The notes under the pieces are model-generated. The model worked only from the letters and a program-made list of their open reading frames with translations. It searched no databases and was not told the DNA's origin. 64,000 nucleotides of DNA, taken from NCBI GenBank assembly GCA_947465645.1, contig CANIBQ010000015.1, forward strand, positions 11,936 through 75,935. The letters run 5' to 3'. The stretch is from Acidobacteriota bacterium (GTDB taxonomy: Bacteria > Acidobacteriota > Vicinamibacteria > Vicinamibacterales > UBA2999). Below, in pieces: positions 15,562 to 24,530 of the stretch. The translations under genes and the position numbers were made by a program. Each line of letters starts with the position of its first letter. The stretch's first letter is position 1.

Positions 15562-16419
15562 GGTGACGGATTATTCCTCGGGTCGGCGCCGCTCTTGATG
15601 CAGCAAGGGCTCACCGAGACCCTGGCCGGCCGATTTGAAATCGTGCACCTGCCGCACTGGTCACTCGCCGAGATGCGCGCCGCCTTCGGCTTTTCGCTGG
15701 AGCAGTACCTGTACTTCGGCGGTTATCCGGGAGCTGCACCGCTCATCAATGACCCGCAACGCTGGCGGCGCTACCTGCTCGATGCGCTGATCGAGACCAC
15801 CATCTCCCGAGATGTCCTCTTGATGACGCGGGTAGACAAGCCGGCCCTCCTGCGACGGTTGTTCGAGCTGGGTTGCCGCTATTCCGGCCAGGTGCTCTCG
15901 TATACAAAAATGCTCGGACAGCTTCAGGATGCGGGCAATACCATCACGCTGGCGCATTACCTCGAACTGTTGGGCGGCGCTGGGATGCTCACGGGCCTCC
16001 AGAAGTACGCCGGCAAGGCCGTTCGCCAGCGCGGGTCGAGCCCGAAGCTGCAGGTGATGAACACCGCGCTCATGACCGCGCAGTCCGGCCTCTCGCCCGA
16101 TGAAGCGCGGGCCGACCGCGAGTTTCGCGGGCGCCTCGTCGAGTCGGCCGTGGGCGCGCATCTCGCCAACGCGGCGGCGGGTGGTGCCTGCGAGCTGTTC
16201 TACTGGCGCGAACGGAACCGCGAGGTGGACTTCGTGGTGCGTGCCGGCCGCACGGTCATCGCAATCGAAGTGAAGAGCGGCCGCGCGCCTGGTGCGTTTC
16301 CAGGGCTATCCGCCTTCGCGGAGGCCTTCAAGCCGAAGCGCACGCTGCTGGTGGGAGGCGACGGCATCTCGCTGGAAGAGTTCTTGACCAAGCCGGTTGA
16401 ACACTGGCTGCAGACATGA
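15562..16419 (+). pseudogene. AAA/DUF4143 ATPase lacking its N-terminal P-loop half
   Basis: About 285 codons give the C-terminal half of an AAA_14-DUF4143 protein: LFLGSAPLLMQQGL (sensor strand), GRFEIVHLPHWSLAEM, YFGGYPGA, LIETTISRDVL, GRLVESAVGAHL and the nuclease-like FYWRERNREVDFVVRAGRTVIAIEVKSG. The Walker A and B motifs, normally in the first 130 residues, are absent. The homology begins only about 30 bases after the tRNA, so the 5' half was lost at the island boundary. The remaining frame is intact with candidate starts TTG 15595 and ATG 15598. Confidence 0.7.
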
Positions 16420-16576
16420 CGGTGAATTCATGAACACCGGCGCCATCAAGCGCCAAATCGAATTGTCGAGGTATGGAGGGTTGCCAAAACATCTCCTGCC
16501 GATGGAGCTTGCTGGTTGGAATATGGCTGCAGCCGTAAGATAAGAGTCGTATTCATATTTCGTTAAGGACGCACTG

Positions 16577-17143
16577 ATGCCAGACGATAGTGTTCGTGAC
16601 CGCGGCCGGGCAATGGAAGAAGAGTATTTCCGCAAGAGAGATCAGGAGTTGGTCGAGAAGATGCGTCGCGCTGCCGCCGCCGACCAGACGCGGCAGGAAC
16701 TGACTGCGGCCAGTGGATTCCAGGATCCCGAACTCGTGAAGGAGCTCGAGGAGCTGGGCTTCACGCCGGACACCGTGTGTCTCCTGCCATTTGTTCCACT
16801 GATTCAGGTCGCGTGGGCAGAAGGCGATGTCAGCCCGCAGGAACGCACGCTGATCGTCGACCTGGCGCGTTCGCGCGGCATTTCCGACGGCAGCCCCGCC
16901 GATCGGGAGCTCGCACGATGGCTCTCTACTCGTCCCTCGGATGCCACGTTCGAACGGGCCACCCGGCTGGTGCGCGCACTGCTGGCCTCCGGGACGCCGT
17001 CCGCAGGCGCGCTGTCAGGGGAAGACCTGGTCAAGTACTGCGAGAGCATTGCCGCGGCCTCCGGCGGCGTGTTCGGGATCAAGCGCGTCTCAGCCGAGGA
17101 ACGCGCCATCCTGGAAAAGATCGCGGGCGAGCTGCGTCAGTAG
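16577..17143 (+). CDS. TerB-like protein
   Basis: One hundred and eighty-eight residues, soluble. A charged helical N-terminus (EEEYFRKRDQELVEKMRR) precedes a TerB-type helical domain: LLPFVPLIQVAWAEGDVSPQE with the paired acidic metal-binding residues, and a second VSAEERAILEKIAGEL repeat unit near the end. TerB-fold proteins are linked to tellurite resistance and stress at the membrane; function here is unknown. It lies 36 bases before hemH on the same strand. Confidence 0.7.
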   Translation: MPDDSVRDRGRAMEEEYFRKRDQELVEKMRRAAAADQTRQELTAASGFQDPELVKELEELGFTPDTVCLLPFVPLIQVAWAEGDVSPQERTLIVDLARSRGISDGSPADRELARWLSTRPSDATFERATRLVRALLASGTPSAGALSGEDLVKYCESIAAASGGVFGIKRVSAEERAILEKIAGELRQ

Positions 17144-17179
17144 CTCTCCTCCATCACCGCCAGATTTCGCTCGCTCCAG

Positions 17180-18157
17180 ATGTTTGACTCAGTGCTGATG
17201 ATCTCGTTCGGCGGCCCCAACGGGCCCGCCGACGTGCGGCCTTTTCTCGACAACGTGCTGCGCGGGCGGCGGGTCAGCCCCGAGCGCGTCGAGGAAGTGG
17301 CGCATCACTATGCGCTGTTCGGCGGCGTGTCGCCGATCACGGAGCTGACCCTTCGCCAGGCGGAAGGGCTGCGCACACGGCTCGCGGCCGCCGGGCACCC
17401 GCTGCCGGTGTACGTCGGCATGCGCAACTGGCACCCGATGCTCGCGGACACGCTCACGCGGATGCACGACGAGGGGGCGCGGCGTGCCGTCGGGTTCATC
17501 GCGGCGGCGCATCACAGCTACTCGAGCTGCCAGCAGTACCGCGAGAACGTGTCCGCCGCGCGCGACGACCTTCGCCGCGCGCGCAACGGCGACATCGATG
17601 TCACCTACGTTGGCAGTTGGTTCGACCATCCGCTCTTCATCGAGGCCAACGCCAAACGCGTGCGCGCCGCGGCCGACCGGCTTCCGTCAGACGTGCGAGC
17701 GTCCGCACGGCTGGTCTTTACCGCCCACAGCATCCCGGCGCGGATGGCCGAGACCTCGCGTTACCAGGAGCAGTTGAAGCAGTCCGCCCGGCTCGTCGCC
17801 GACAAGGCCGGGTTCCAGGATTGGGCACTCGTGTTTCAAAGCCGCAGCGGCCGGCCCGGCGACCCCTGGCTCGAACCGGACGTGTGCGACTACCTGCGAT
17901 CGGAGCACGCCGTCGCGGGCAGCCTGGGCCTGAAGGCGGCGGTGCTGAGCCCGATCGGATTCGTGTGCGATCACATCGAGGTGCTGTACGACCTCGATCA
18001 CGAAGCGGGCGCCGTGTGCCGTGAGATCGGACTCCCGCTCGCCCGCGCCGAAACGGTCAACGACGACCCGATGTTCCTCGACATGATGGCGGACGTCGTC
18101 CTGCGTACAATCCGCCGCTACGATTCGGGACGGCCGCTGCCGCTCGTCAAGGCTTAG
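17180..18157 (+). CDS. hemH: Ferrochelatase
   Basis: Inserts Fe(II) into a porphyrin as the last or next-to-last step of haem synthesis, matching the demand of the cytochrome oxidase genes at 24-27 kb. Three hundred and twenty-five residues, the usual bacterial length. Motifs: LMISFGGPNGPADVRPFL, the catalytic histidine in FTAHSIPARM, a WLEPDVCDYL segment and the second active-site acidic residue in GFVCDHIEVLYDLD. No other haem gene is close, and whether the substrate is protoporphyrin or coproporphyrin cannot be told from this gene alone. Confidence 0.93.
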   Translation: MFDSVLMISFGGPNGPADVRPFLDNVLRGRRVSPERVEEVAHHYALFGGVSPITELTLRQAEGLRTRLAAAGHPLPVYVGMRNWHPMLADTLTRMHDEGARRAVGFIAAAHHSYSSCQQYRENVSAARDDLRRARNGDIDVTYVGSWFDHPLFIEANAKRVRAAADRLPSDVRASARLVFTAHSIPARMAETSRYQEQLKQSARLVADKAGFQDWALVFQSRSGRPGDPWLEPDVCDYLRSEHAVAGSLGLKAAVLSPIGFVCDHIEVLYDLDHEAGAVCREIGLPLARAETVNDDPMFLDMMADVVLRTIRRYDSGRPLPLVKA

Positions 18158-18244
18158 GCCGGCGTCTCGAGCTCCCATTCCCGCAGGACGCGCTGGCAGG
18201 CGGTCTTCCTGTCCGTGACGGGCCATGAGCCGCTCCGCGGTCCG

Positions 18245-19471
18245 TCACACGGTTTCGAACACAATTGCCTGCTTGTTACGCAGAAGCACGATCAGCGGCG
18301 ACGTCATGAACGTCGTGATCAGCGCCATCAGCACCAGCATCGAAAACACGACCGGCGACAGGATGCCGAGGTCCAGCCCGATGCTCAGGATGACCAGCTC
18401 GATGAGCCCGCGGGTATTCAGCAGGGCGCCGAGCATCGACGAGTCGCGCCACGTCATGCCCATCACGCGCGCCGCCAGCGTCGAGGCCACCCCCTTGCCC
18501 GCGATCGCCACGGCGAGGAACGCGCCTGCGTCGAGCCACAACTCGGCGCTGTCGATCAGCCCCACCTGGGTGCGGAGGCCGGTAAAGGCAAAGAACAGCG
18601 GCACCAGCAGGGTCACCGTGAGCGGTTCGACGCGCTCGACGAACGCCCGCTCGACGGTGCCCCCGCGCGGCATCATCAGGCCGGCAAAGAACGCACCGAA
18701 GAGCGCATGTACGCCGAGCCATTCGGTGGCCATCGCCGACAGCAGCATTACCAGAACGGGGACGGCGAGGTCGTCGGCGCCTGAGCCAAATCCGTCACCG
18801 CGCCGCTCCGCCAGCCGGCGAAGCAGCGGCCGCACGCCGTACATCATCAGCGCGATGTAGCCGCCGAGCATCAGCGCGCGCACCGCGAACATCCTGGGAT
18901 CGGTGGCATCCACGAGCATCGTCACGGCTGCCAGGATCAGCCATCCCGTCACATCGTCGAACGCCGCGCACGAGATGGCGACGGTGCCGACCTGGGTGTT
19001 GAACATCCCCTGGTCGAACAGGATGCGCGCCAGCACCGGGAATGCCGTGATGCTCATCGCCGCGCCAACGAAGAGCGCGAACGGGAGCACTGCCACGCCT
19101 TCGGGCGCGAGCCTCGCGTGCACCAGCGACCCGACCGCGGCGCCGAGCGCGAACGGGACGATGATGCTGGTCAGGCTCGTGACGACCGCGATCCTCCGCG
19201 CGGTGCCAAGCGGCTGGGAACCCAGTTTCAGGCCGACGATGAACATGAACAGGAGGAGGCCGAGCTGGCTGAGCGCATTGAGCGGCGAGAGGCTCGCGGC
19301 CGGAAACAGGGCGCCGAACCATCCCGGCAGCACCAGTCCGAAGAGCGAGGGCCCGAGCATCAGTCCCGCCACCATCTCGCCGATGACCGCGGGTTGCCCG
19401 ATCGCGACAAACAGGTATCGAAGGATGCGCGAGACGATGAGGATGACAGCGATTTGCAGCAGCAGAAGCAT
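18245..19471 (-). CDS. Cation/proton antiporter (CPA2, Kef-type membrane domain)
   Basis: Four hundred and eight residues with about 12 membrane helices. Characteristic stretches are AIGQPAVIGEMVAGLMLGPS near the N-terminus, AAFDDVTGWLIL with the two ion-binding acidic residues in helix 5, and the LLNTRGLIELVIL helix. It lacks the TrkA/RCK regulatory domain of full KefB/C, so it is a short NapA-like exchanger of Na+ or K+ for H+. Convergent with hemH across a short hairpin-containing gap and divergent from the M61 gene at 19569. Confidence 0.87.
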   Translation of the reverse strand: MLLLLQIAVILIVSRILRYLFVAIGQPAVIGEMVAGLMLGPSLFGLVLPGWFGALFPAASLSPLNALSQLGLLLFMFIVGLKLGSQPLGTARRIAVVTSLTSIIVPFALGAAVGSLVHARLAPEGVAVLPFALFVGAAMSITAFPVLARILFDQGMFNTQVGTVAISCAAFDDVTGWLILAAVTMLVDATDPRMFAVRALMLGGYIALMMYGVRPLLRRLAERRGDGFGSGADDLAVPVLVMLLSAMATEWLGVHALFGAFFAGLMMPRGGTVERAFVERVEPLTVTLLVPLFFAFTGLRTQVGLIDSAELWLDAGAFLAVAIAGKGVASTLAARVMGMTWRDSSMLGALLNTRGLIELVILSIGLDLGILSPVVFSMLVLMALITTFMTSPLIVLLRNKQAIVFETV

Positions 19472-19568
19472 CAGCGCGTCATTCTACGCGCGTCACATCA
19501 CGTGCGAAGTGAGGGCGGCGCGGACGTCATGCACGACGCCGGACGCGCATTAAACTACCACCAGGTCG

Positions 19569-21449
19569 ATGATTGCCCGCGCACGCGCCGCCGTCCTTCT
19601 CGTGTTCCTGGTGCCGCTGGCCCTGCTGTCGCAGGCGCCGCCGCCGGTCAGCTACCGCCTCTCGTTTCCCGAGCCGGAGCACCGATGGATGCAGGTCGAG
19701 GCCACGTTCCCGGGTCTCCCCGACGGTCCGCTCGAACTTCGGATGAGCCGCTCGTCGCCGGGACGGTACTCGCTTCACGAGTTCGCGAAGAATCTCTACG
19801 ACCTGCGCGCCACCAACGCCGCCGGAACGCCGCTGACCGTCGTGCGTCCGAATCCCAGCCAGTGGAACGTGACCGGCCACGGCGGGACGGTGCGCGTCAC
19901 CTACCGCATCTTCGGCGACCGCACCGACGGGACGTACCTCGGCATCGACAGCACGCACGCGCACATCAACATGCCGGCGGCCATGATCTGGGCCCGCGGA
20001 CTCGAGCTGCGGCCGATCGCCATCCGTTTCGAGGTGCCTTCCGGGTCGGCGTGGCGTGTCGGCACGCAGCTCTTCCCAGGGCTCGACGCCAACACCTACA
20101 CCGCACCCAACCTGCAATACATGATGGACAGTCCTACCGAGGTCAGCGCCTTCAGCCTCAGGACGTTCACCGTGCCAGGCGTCGCAGCCTCGCCCACCTT
20201 CAGGGTGGCGCTCCACCACACGGGCACCGACCAGGAGCTGGACGAGTTCATGCGCGGCGTCGAGCGCATCGTCGGAGCGGCGCGCGACATCTTCGGCGAG
20301 TATCCGGCGTACGAAGGCAACACCTATACGTTCATCGCGGACTACCTGCCGTGGGCGAGCGGCGACGCGATGGAGCATCGCAACAGCACCTTCCTCACCA
20401 GCTCGAGCTCGCTCCGCAGCAACCGCTACGGCCTGCTCGGCACCGTCGCGCACGAGTTCTTTCACTCGTGGAACGTCGAGCGCATTCGTCCCCGATCGCT
20501 CGAGCCGTTCGATTTCACTGAAGCGAACATGTCGGGCGAGCTGTGGCTTGCCGAAGGCTTCACGCAGTTCTACGGCGAGCTGATCATGGCGCGGTCCGGT
20601 CTTGCGACCCCCGACGAGTTTGCCCGGATGATGGGCGAGGCGGTGGATGTCGTCACCGTCAGTCCCGGCCGCCGCCTTCGCAGCGCCGAAGAGATGAGCC
20701 AGATGGCGCCGTTCTGGGACGCGGCGACCGCTGTCGACCGTACCAATTTCAACAACACCTTCATTTCGTACTACACGTTCGGCGAGGCGCTCGCCCTTGG
20801 CCTCGACCTGACGCTTCGGGATCGCAGCAACGGCACGATCACGCTGGATCACTACATGCGAGCGCTGTGGCAGACGTTCGGCAAGCCGGGCGGCAGACTC
20901 CCTGGATATGTCGACAACCCGTACACGATGGCCGACCTCGAGAGCACGCTGGCGGCCGTCTCGGGCGATGCGCCATTTGCCCGCGACTTCTTCGCGCGCT
21001 ACATCCGCGGACGCGAGGTCATGGACTACGAGCGGCTGCTTGATCGCGCCGGCTTCACGTTGCGGCGCCGCTCCCCCGGTCAGGGTTTTGCGGGCGATCT
21101 CCAGTTGCAGGACGTGCAGGGACGGCCGCGCGTCGTGGCGCCGGTGGCCTTCGGCTCGCCTTTTTACGACGCGGGACTGGAACGCGACGACGTGATCGTA
21201 TCGATCGGAGGCATTGAGACCAGCGGCCTCGCCGATGTCGACCGCGCGCTTCGCTCCCGCAGGCCCGGTGAAGCCCTGCCGATCGTGTTCGAACGGCGCG
21301 GCCAGCCAATCGCCGGCACGCTCCGATTGATTGAGGATCCTCACCTCGAGGCGGTGCTGCACGAGCAAGCCGGCAAGCCCATGACCGACGCTCAGAAACG
21401 TTTCAGGGACAGCTGGTTGAGCACGGCTGAGCAGCGGAACAGATTTTGA
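19569..21449 (+). CDS. M61 family metallopeptidase with PDZ domain, exported
   Basis: Six hundred and twenty-six residues: signal peptide (LVFLVPLALLSQA), N-terminal beta domain (RLSFPEPEHRWMQVEATF), gluzincin catalytic domain with the zinc site VAHEFFHSWNVERIRP and the downstream glutamate in LWLAEGFTQFYGEL, then a PDZ domain (about residues 500-590; FYDAGLERDDVIVSIGG). Family members are glycyl aminopeptidases with broad specificity. A paralogue occupies 26.9-28.7 kb. The stop overlaps a TTG start of the following membrane-protein gene. Confidence 0.9.
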   Translation: MIARARAAVLLVFLVPLALLSQAPPPVSYRLSFPEPEHRWMQVEATFPGLPDGPLELRMSRSSPGRYSLHEFAKNLYDLRATNAAGTPLTVVRPNPSQWNVTGHGGTVRVTYRIFGDRTDGTYLGIDSTHAHINMPAAMIWARGLELRPIAIRFEVPSGSAWRVGTQLFPGLDANTYTAPNLQYMMDSPTEVSAFSLRTFTVPGVAASPTFRVALHHTGTDQELDEFMRGVERIVGAARDIFGEYPAYEGNTYTFIADYLPWASGDAMEHRNSTFLTSSSSLRSNRYGLLGTVAHEFFHSWNVERIRPRSLEPFDFTEANMSGELWLAEGFTQFYGELIMARSGLATPDEFARMMGEAVDVVTVSPGRRLRSAEEMSQMAPFWDAATAVDRTNFNNTFISYYTFGEALALGLDLTLRDRSNGTITLDHYMRALWQTFGKPGGRLPGYVDNPYTMADLESTLAAVSGDAPFARDFFARYIRGREVMDYERLLDRAGFTLRRRSPGQGFAGDLQLQDVQGRPRVVAPVAFGSPFYDAGLERDDVIVSIGGIETSGLADVDRALRSRRPGEALPIVFERRGQPIAGTLRLIEDPHLEAVLHEQAGKPMTDAQKRFRDSWLSTAEQRNRF

Positions 21450-22054
21450 AGCCCAACCTCGGCATGAAGCTCGGCCACATCATGACGGCGTTGGACGCGG
21501 TGAGCTCGCTGCGCGAGGCGGCCAGGCGCTACAAGGCGGCAACGAACCGGCCGCCGTACGAGGCGAATCATCCCCAGGCGACGGGCGGGCAGGCGCTCGG
21601 CGGCCAGGTGGAAGCGCGGCTCACCAACGTCGTCGTCGCTGCGCTGAAGGAAGCGTTCGATCGCGACCATGCGCGCACGGAACTCGAACGCTCGCACCTC
21701 GAGGAAGAGCGGCGGCGCGCGGAGCGGCTCTTGAGCGTTGAGCTCAGGCGGCAATCCGTCGATCGGGAGCTCAGCCGCCTCCGGCTGCTGGGCGGCACTG
21801 CGCTGCTGGGCTGGATAGCGTCGATGACGATGTTTGCCGTGCGGGCCGGAACGCCGTCGGTGTCGGCGCGCGTATTGGTTGCGACGGGCTGGCTACTGCT
21901 ACTCGGCGCACTGGCAGCGGCGTTCAGCGCCCAGCCGCGGGTCACGCGTGCGATGACCGATGACCGGCCGTCAGACGCTGGGGCCGTGGGTGCGGCCGCC
22001 CTCTGGATGCTCGTTGCCGGCCTTGCGTTCACCGCGATCAGCCTGATGTTCTGA
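21446..22054 (+). CDS. Coiled-coil membrane protein, phage holin E-like arrangement
   Basis: About 200 residues: a polar N-terminus, a strongly charged helix (residues about 65-115, DRDHARTELERSHLEEERRRAERL), then two or three membrane helices (LLGWIASMTMFAV, VATGWLLLLGALAAAFSA, LWMLVAGLAFTAISLMF). No named family is recognised. TTG 21446 overlaps the M61 stop; ATG 21464 is the more orthodox start. The last 84 bases overlap the 3' end of the convergent FAD oxidase. Confidence 0.6.
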   Translation: MKPNLGMKLGHIMTALDAVSSLREAARRYKAATNRPPYEANHPQATGGQALGGQVEARLTNVVVAALKEAFDRDHARTELERSHLEEERRRAERLLSVELRRQSVDRELSRLRLLGGTALLGWIASMTMFAVRAGTPSVSARVLVATGWLLLLGALAAAFSAQPRVTRAMTDDRPSDAGAVGAAALWMLVAGLAFTAISLMF

Positions 22055-23596
22055 GAAGAGCACCCCGGGCGACAGCTTCCATTCCGGATCCAGCGCGCGC
22101 TTGACCGCGCGCATTTCTTCGATTCCCACCTCGCCGTACAGTCCGCGGAGCAGCCGTTGCTTCAGGGCGCTTCGTCCGACGCCATGCTCCGCCAGCGGCG
22201 CGCCCCCCATGGCGACGACGCCGCGCGACATCTCCGTAATCGCGTCACGGCCGCGCTCGAGGTCGTCGAGCGTCCGTGGCACGACGTTGGGGTGCAGGTT
22301 TCCGTCCGACATGTGCCCCCAGATGGCGTACTCGAGACCGAACTGCTCGAACACGCGGCGGTAGAGCGCAATCGAATCGGCCAGCCGATCGAACGGGACG
22401 ATCGGGTCTCCCGCCATCTTGTGGATCCCCGGGTCAACGCGTGTCTTGGCGATCGCGATCTGCGCGTTGAGGCTCGCCGGCACCGCCTCGCGCAGGGCGT
22501 ACAGCCGCGCGGCGCCGCGATCGTCTCCGGCCAGCGCCAGCACCGGATCGGCCTCCACGTCACATGAGTCCAGCACGGCGGTCAACCGCGCGAGGGCGGC
22601 CTCGTCGTCCTTCGGCACCTCGAACTGGATGAGGAGGAGCACGGCGGACGGACGCGGCCGTGGAACGCCGGCCTGCGCGAATGCCTCGTCCGGGAGCACG
22701 CGCACGGCGGTGTGGTCGATGTATTCCACGGCGGAGACATCAAGCGGGCCTTCGCCGCGCCAGCTTCCGGCGGCCTCGGCACGGAGCGCCGCCGTGAGCG
22801 CCACGGCCTGATCGCTCGACGCACACGTCACCAGCGCCGCGCACCGCCGTGGCAGCGGAATTACCCGCAGCGTTGCCTCGGTGATGACGCCGAGCGTGCC
22901 TTCCGAGCCGACGAAGAGATCGACGAGATCCATTCCCTCGCGGGCGAAATAGCCGGCCGACAGCTTCGGGACGTCAGGCATCTCATAGGTGGGCACCGGT
23001 ATGCGGACGGTTTCGCCCGAGACGCGTTCGAGCTCGAACCAGCCATCGGGCGAGGCGACGACGGCTCCCCGGCGCAGGTCGAGCAGCGACCCATCGGCCA
23101 GCACCACGCGGAGCGCGTCGACCCACCGGCGCGCGCTGCCGTACTTGAACGTCGCGGCGCCGGCGGCGTTGGTCGAGATGGTGCCGCCGACGAAGGCGCC
23201 GTCGAATGTCGGCACGGGCGGGTAGTACAACCCGCGTGCGGCAAGGGTGCGCTGCAGCTCGGCGAGCGGCACACCGGCGCCGACTCGGATCAGGCCGTCC
23301 GCGGGCCGATCGACTCGAGCCAGCGCCCGTGTGCTGATCACGACGTCGCCTCGAGGCGTGGCGCCGCCGGTCAGCGACGACTGCGCGCCGATCGGCAGCA
23401 CGCGCGCGGCGGGCGCCACCAGCGCCGCGACTTCGCGTTCATCTTTCGGGAACGCAACGCCCGCGGCAAATCCGCCAGGCACGTGAGCGGCGTCGCTGAG
23501 GAAGGATCGAACGATCTCCGCGCGGCGTTCAACCGGCGGGGCGGGGACGGGCGGAATCGTGCGGGCGTGGATGCGGTGTGGCGTAAGAGGTGCCAT
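21971..23596 (-). CDS. FAD-linked oxidase of the GlcD/D-lactate dehydrogenase type
   Basis: Five hundred and forty-one residues. PCMH-type FAD domain (about 50-230) with the phosphate loop IGAQSSLTGGATP and PTFDGAFVGGTISTNAAG, then an FAD-oxidase C domain with the substrate-site histidines in WGHMSDGNLHPNV and the terminal AEHGVG. It oxidises a 2-hydroxyacid such as glycolate or D-lactate; electrons could reach the oxidase encoded just upstream. It starts only six bases after the coxII stop on the same strand, so it is probably in the cox operon. The last 25-30 residues (after LSPGVLF) overlap the convergent gene and look unconserved. Confidence 0.87.
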   Translation of the reverse strand: MAPLTPHRIHARTIPPVPAPPVERRAEIVRSFLSDAAHVPGGFAAGVAFPKDEREVAALVAPAARVLPIGAQSSLTGGATPRGDVVISTRALARVDRPADGLIRVGAGVPLAELQRTLAARGLYYPPVPTFDGAFVGGTISTNAAGAATFKYGSARRWVDALRVVLADGSLLDLRRGAVVASPDGWFELERVSGETVRIPVPTYEMPDVPKLSAGYFAREGMDLVDLFVGSEGTLGVITEATLRVIPLPRRCAALVTCASSDQAVALTAALRAEAAGSWRGEGPLDVSAVEYIDHTAVRVLPDEAFAQAGVPRPRPSAVLLLIQFEVPKDDEAALARLTAVLDSCDVEADPVLALAGDDRGAARLYALREAVPASLNAQIAIAKTRVDPGIHKMAGDPIVPFDRLADSIALYRRVFEQFGLEYAIWGHMSDGNLHPNVVPRTLDDLERGRDAITEMSRGVVAMGGAPLAEHGVGRSALKQRLLRGLYGEVGIEEMRAVKRALDPEWKLSPGVLFSEHQADRGERKAGNEHPEGGRTHGPSV

Positions 23597-23602
23597 CCAG
23601 TC

Positions 23603-24349
23603 CTACTGGATGGCCAGCGCGGCCGTCTCTTGTGCCATCCACTCGTCGAAATCGGATGGCGATTGAATGGAATAGAACCCGCGCATGCGGTAGTGGCCGA
23701 GTCCGCACAACTGCGAACAGACGATCTCCCACTCGCCCAGCCGCTCCGGCGTGAACCACACAGGCTGGACCAGCCCCGGAATCGCATCCTGCTTGATCCG
23801 CATCTGCGGCAGGGCGAAGCTGTGCACCACATCCTTGCTCGAGAGATACACGATCGCCGGGCGCCCGATCGGCAGGTGAAGCTCGTTGACGGTCGTGAGG
23901 TCGTCTCGTGAGGCTGGGTCGTCGCGGTCGAGACCGAGCGGATTGTCAGACGAGACCAGTGCCAGCGCGGTGCGGCCGAACACGCCATCGGGTCCGGGAT
24001 AGTGCACATTCCAGGCGAACTGCTCGGCGACGACGCGCACGACGAGGCTTTGCCGCGCGGGAGGGATGGCATCGACGCGGGCGCTCCAGGTTGGAATCGC
24101 GAAGAAGACCAGGAGCGTCACTTCGGCCGCCAGCACGCCGCCTTCAACCCACGCCGACCAGTTGCCTCGAAGCCCCTGATGGCGCGCCACCGGATGCGCG
24201 GCCCGCCGGAACCGGACGAGCACGTACACGAAGAACGTGCTCCATCCGACGAACAGCACCAGCATCAGCCAGTGCACGAGCACGATGATGCGATCGACGT
24301 CCCCCGCATGCGCGGACGCAGCCGGCGGCAAGCCGAGCCACTCGTACAT
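23603..24349 (-). CDS. coxB: Cytochrome c oxidase subunit II
   Basis: Two hundred and forty-eight residues. Two membrane helices (about 22-45 and 68-90) form the hairpin; the periplasmic cupredoxin domain carries the CuA site: histidine in DVVHSFALPQMRIKQDAIPG, and CSQLCGLGHYRM with two cysteines, glutamine carbonyl, histidine and methionine. No fused cytochrome c domain. The N-terminus lacks a cleaved signal. ATG 24349 is one base before the stop of the small CPVC protein, so translation is coupled. Confidence 0.94.
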   Translation of the reverse strand: MYEWLGLPPAASAHAGDVDRIIVLVHWLMLVLFVGWSTFFVYVLVRFRRAAHPVARHQGLRGNWSAWVEGGVLAAEVTLLVFFAIPTWSARVDAIPPARQSLVVRVVAEQFAWNVHYPGPDGVFGRTALALVSSDNPLGLDRDDPASRDDLTTVNELHLPIGRPAIVYLSSKDVVHSFALPQMRIKQDAIPGLVQPVWFTPERLGEWEIVCSQLCGLGHYRMRGFYSIQSPSDFDEWMAQETAALAIQ

Positions 24350-24523
24350 CTAGGCTTGTTCCTCGACCAGTGAGGAGTTTCGTGCACGTCGTACCAGCGA
24401 GGCAATGAATCCGACGAAGCCGGCCAGGACGAGAGCGGTGACGCCAAGGAGCACGAAGATGCCGAGGTTCAGGCTCGTTCGCGCGGCTTCGTCAGTGGGG
24501 AGGTAGCAGACGGGACATGCCAT
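24350..24523 (-). CDS. Small CPVC membrane protein of the oxidase operon
   Basis: Fifty-seven residues: MACPVCYLPTDEAAR, one membrane helix (about 19-43, LGIFVLLGVTALVLAG), and a basic end (LVRRARNSS). It lies between coxIII (7 bases) and coxII (1 base) and is certainly co-translated with them. The N-terminal CPVC could bind metal or be a redox pair, but it is not CXXCH, so no c-haem. It may be a small oxidase subunit or copper-site assembly factor; I know of similar short proteins in oxidase clusters of related bacteria but no function. Confidence 0.75.
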   Translation of the reverse strand: MACPVCYLPTDEAARTSLNLGIFVLLGVTALVLAGFVGFIASLVRRARNSSLVEEQA

Positions 24524-24530
24524 ATCGGGC

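Noticed and set aside
16430..16543. A 37-codon frame between the DUF4143 remnant and the TerB-like gene
   Set aside because: No ribosome site, no helix or domain, and poor codon pattern; probably random.
19527..21368. A 613-codon frame antisense to the M61 gene
   Set aside because: Arg/His/Val-rich composition typical of GC-rich shadow frames; no domain; the sense strand carries a complete peptidase with its zinc motif.
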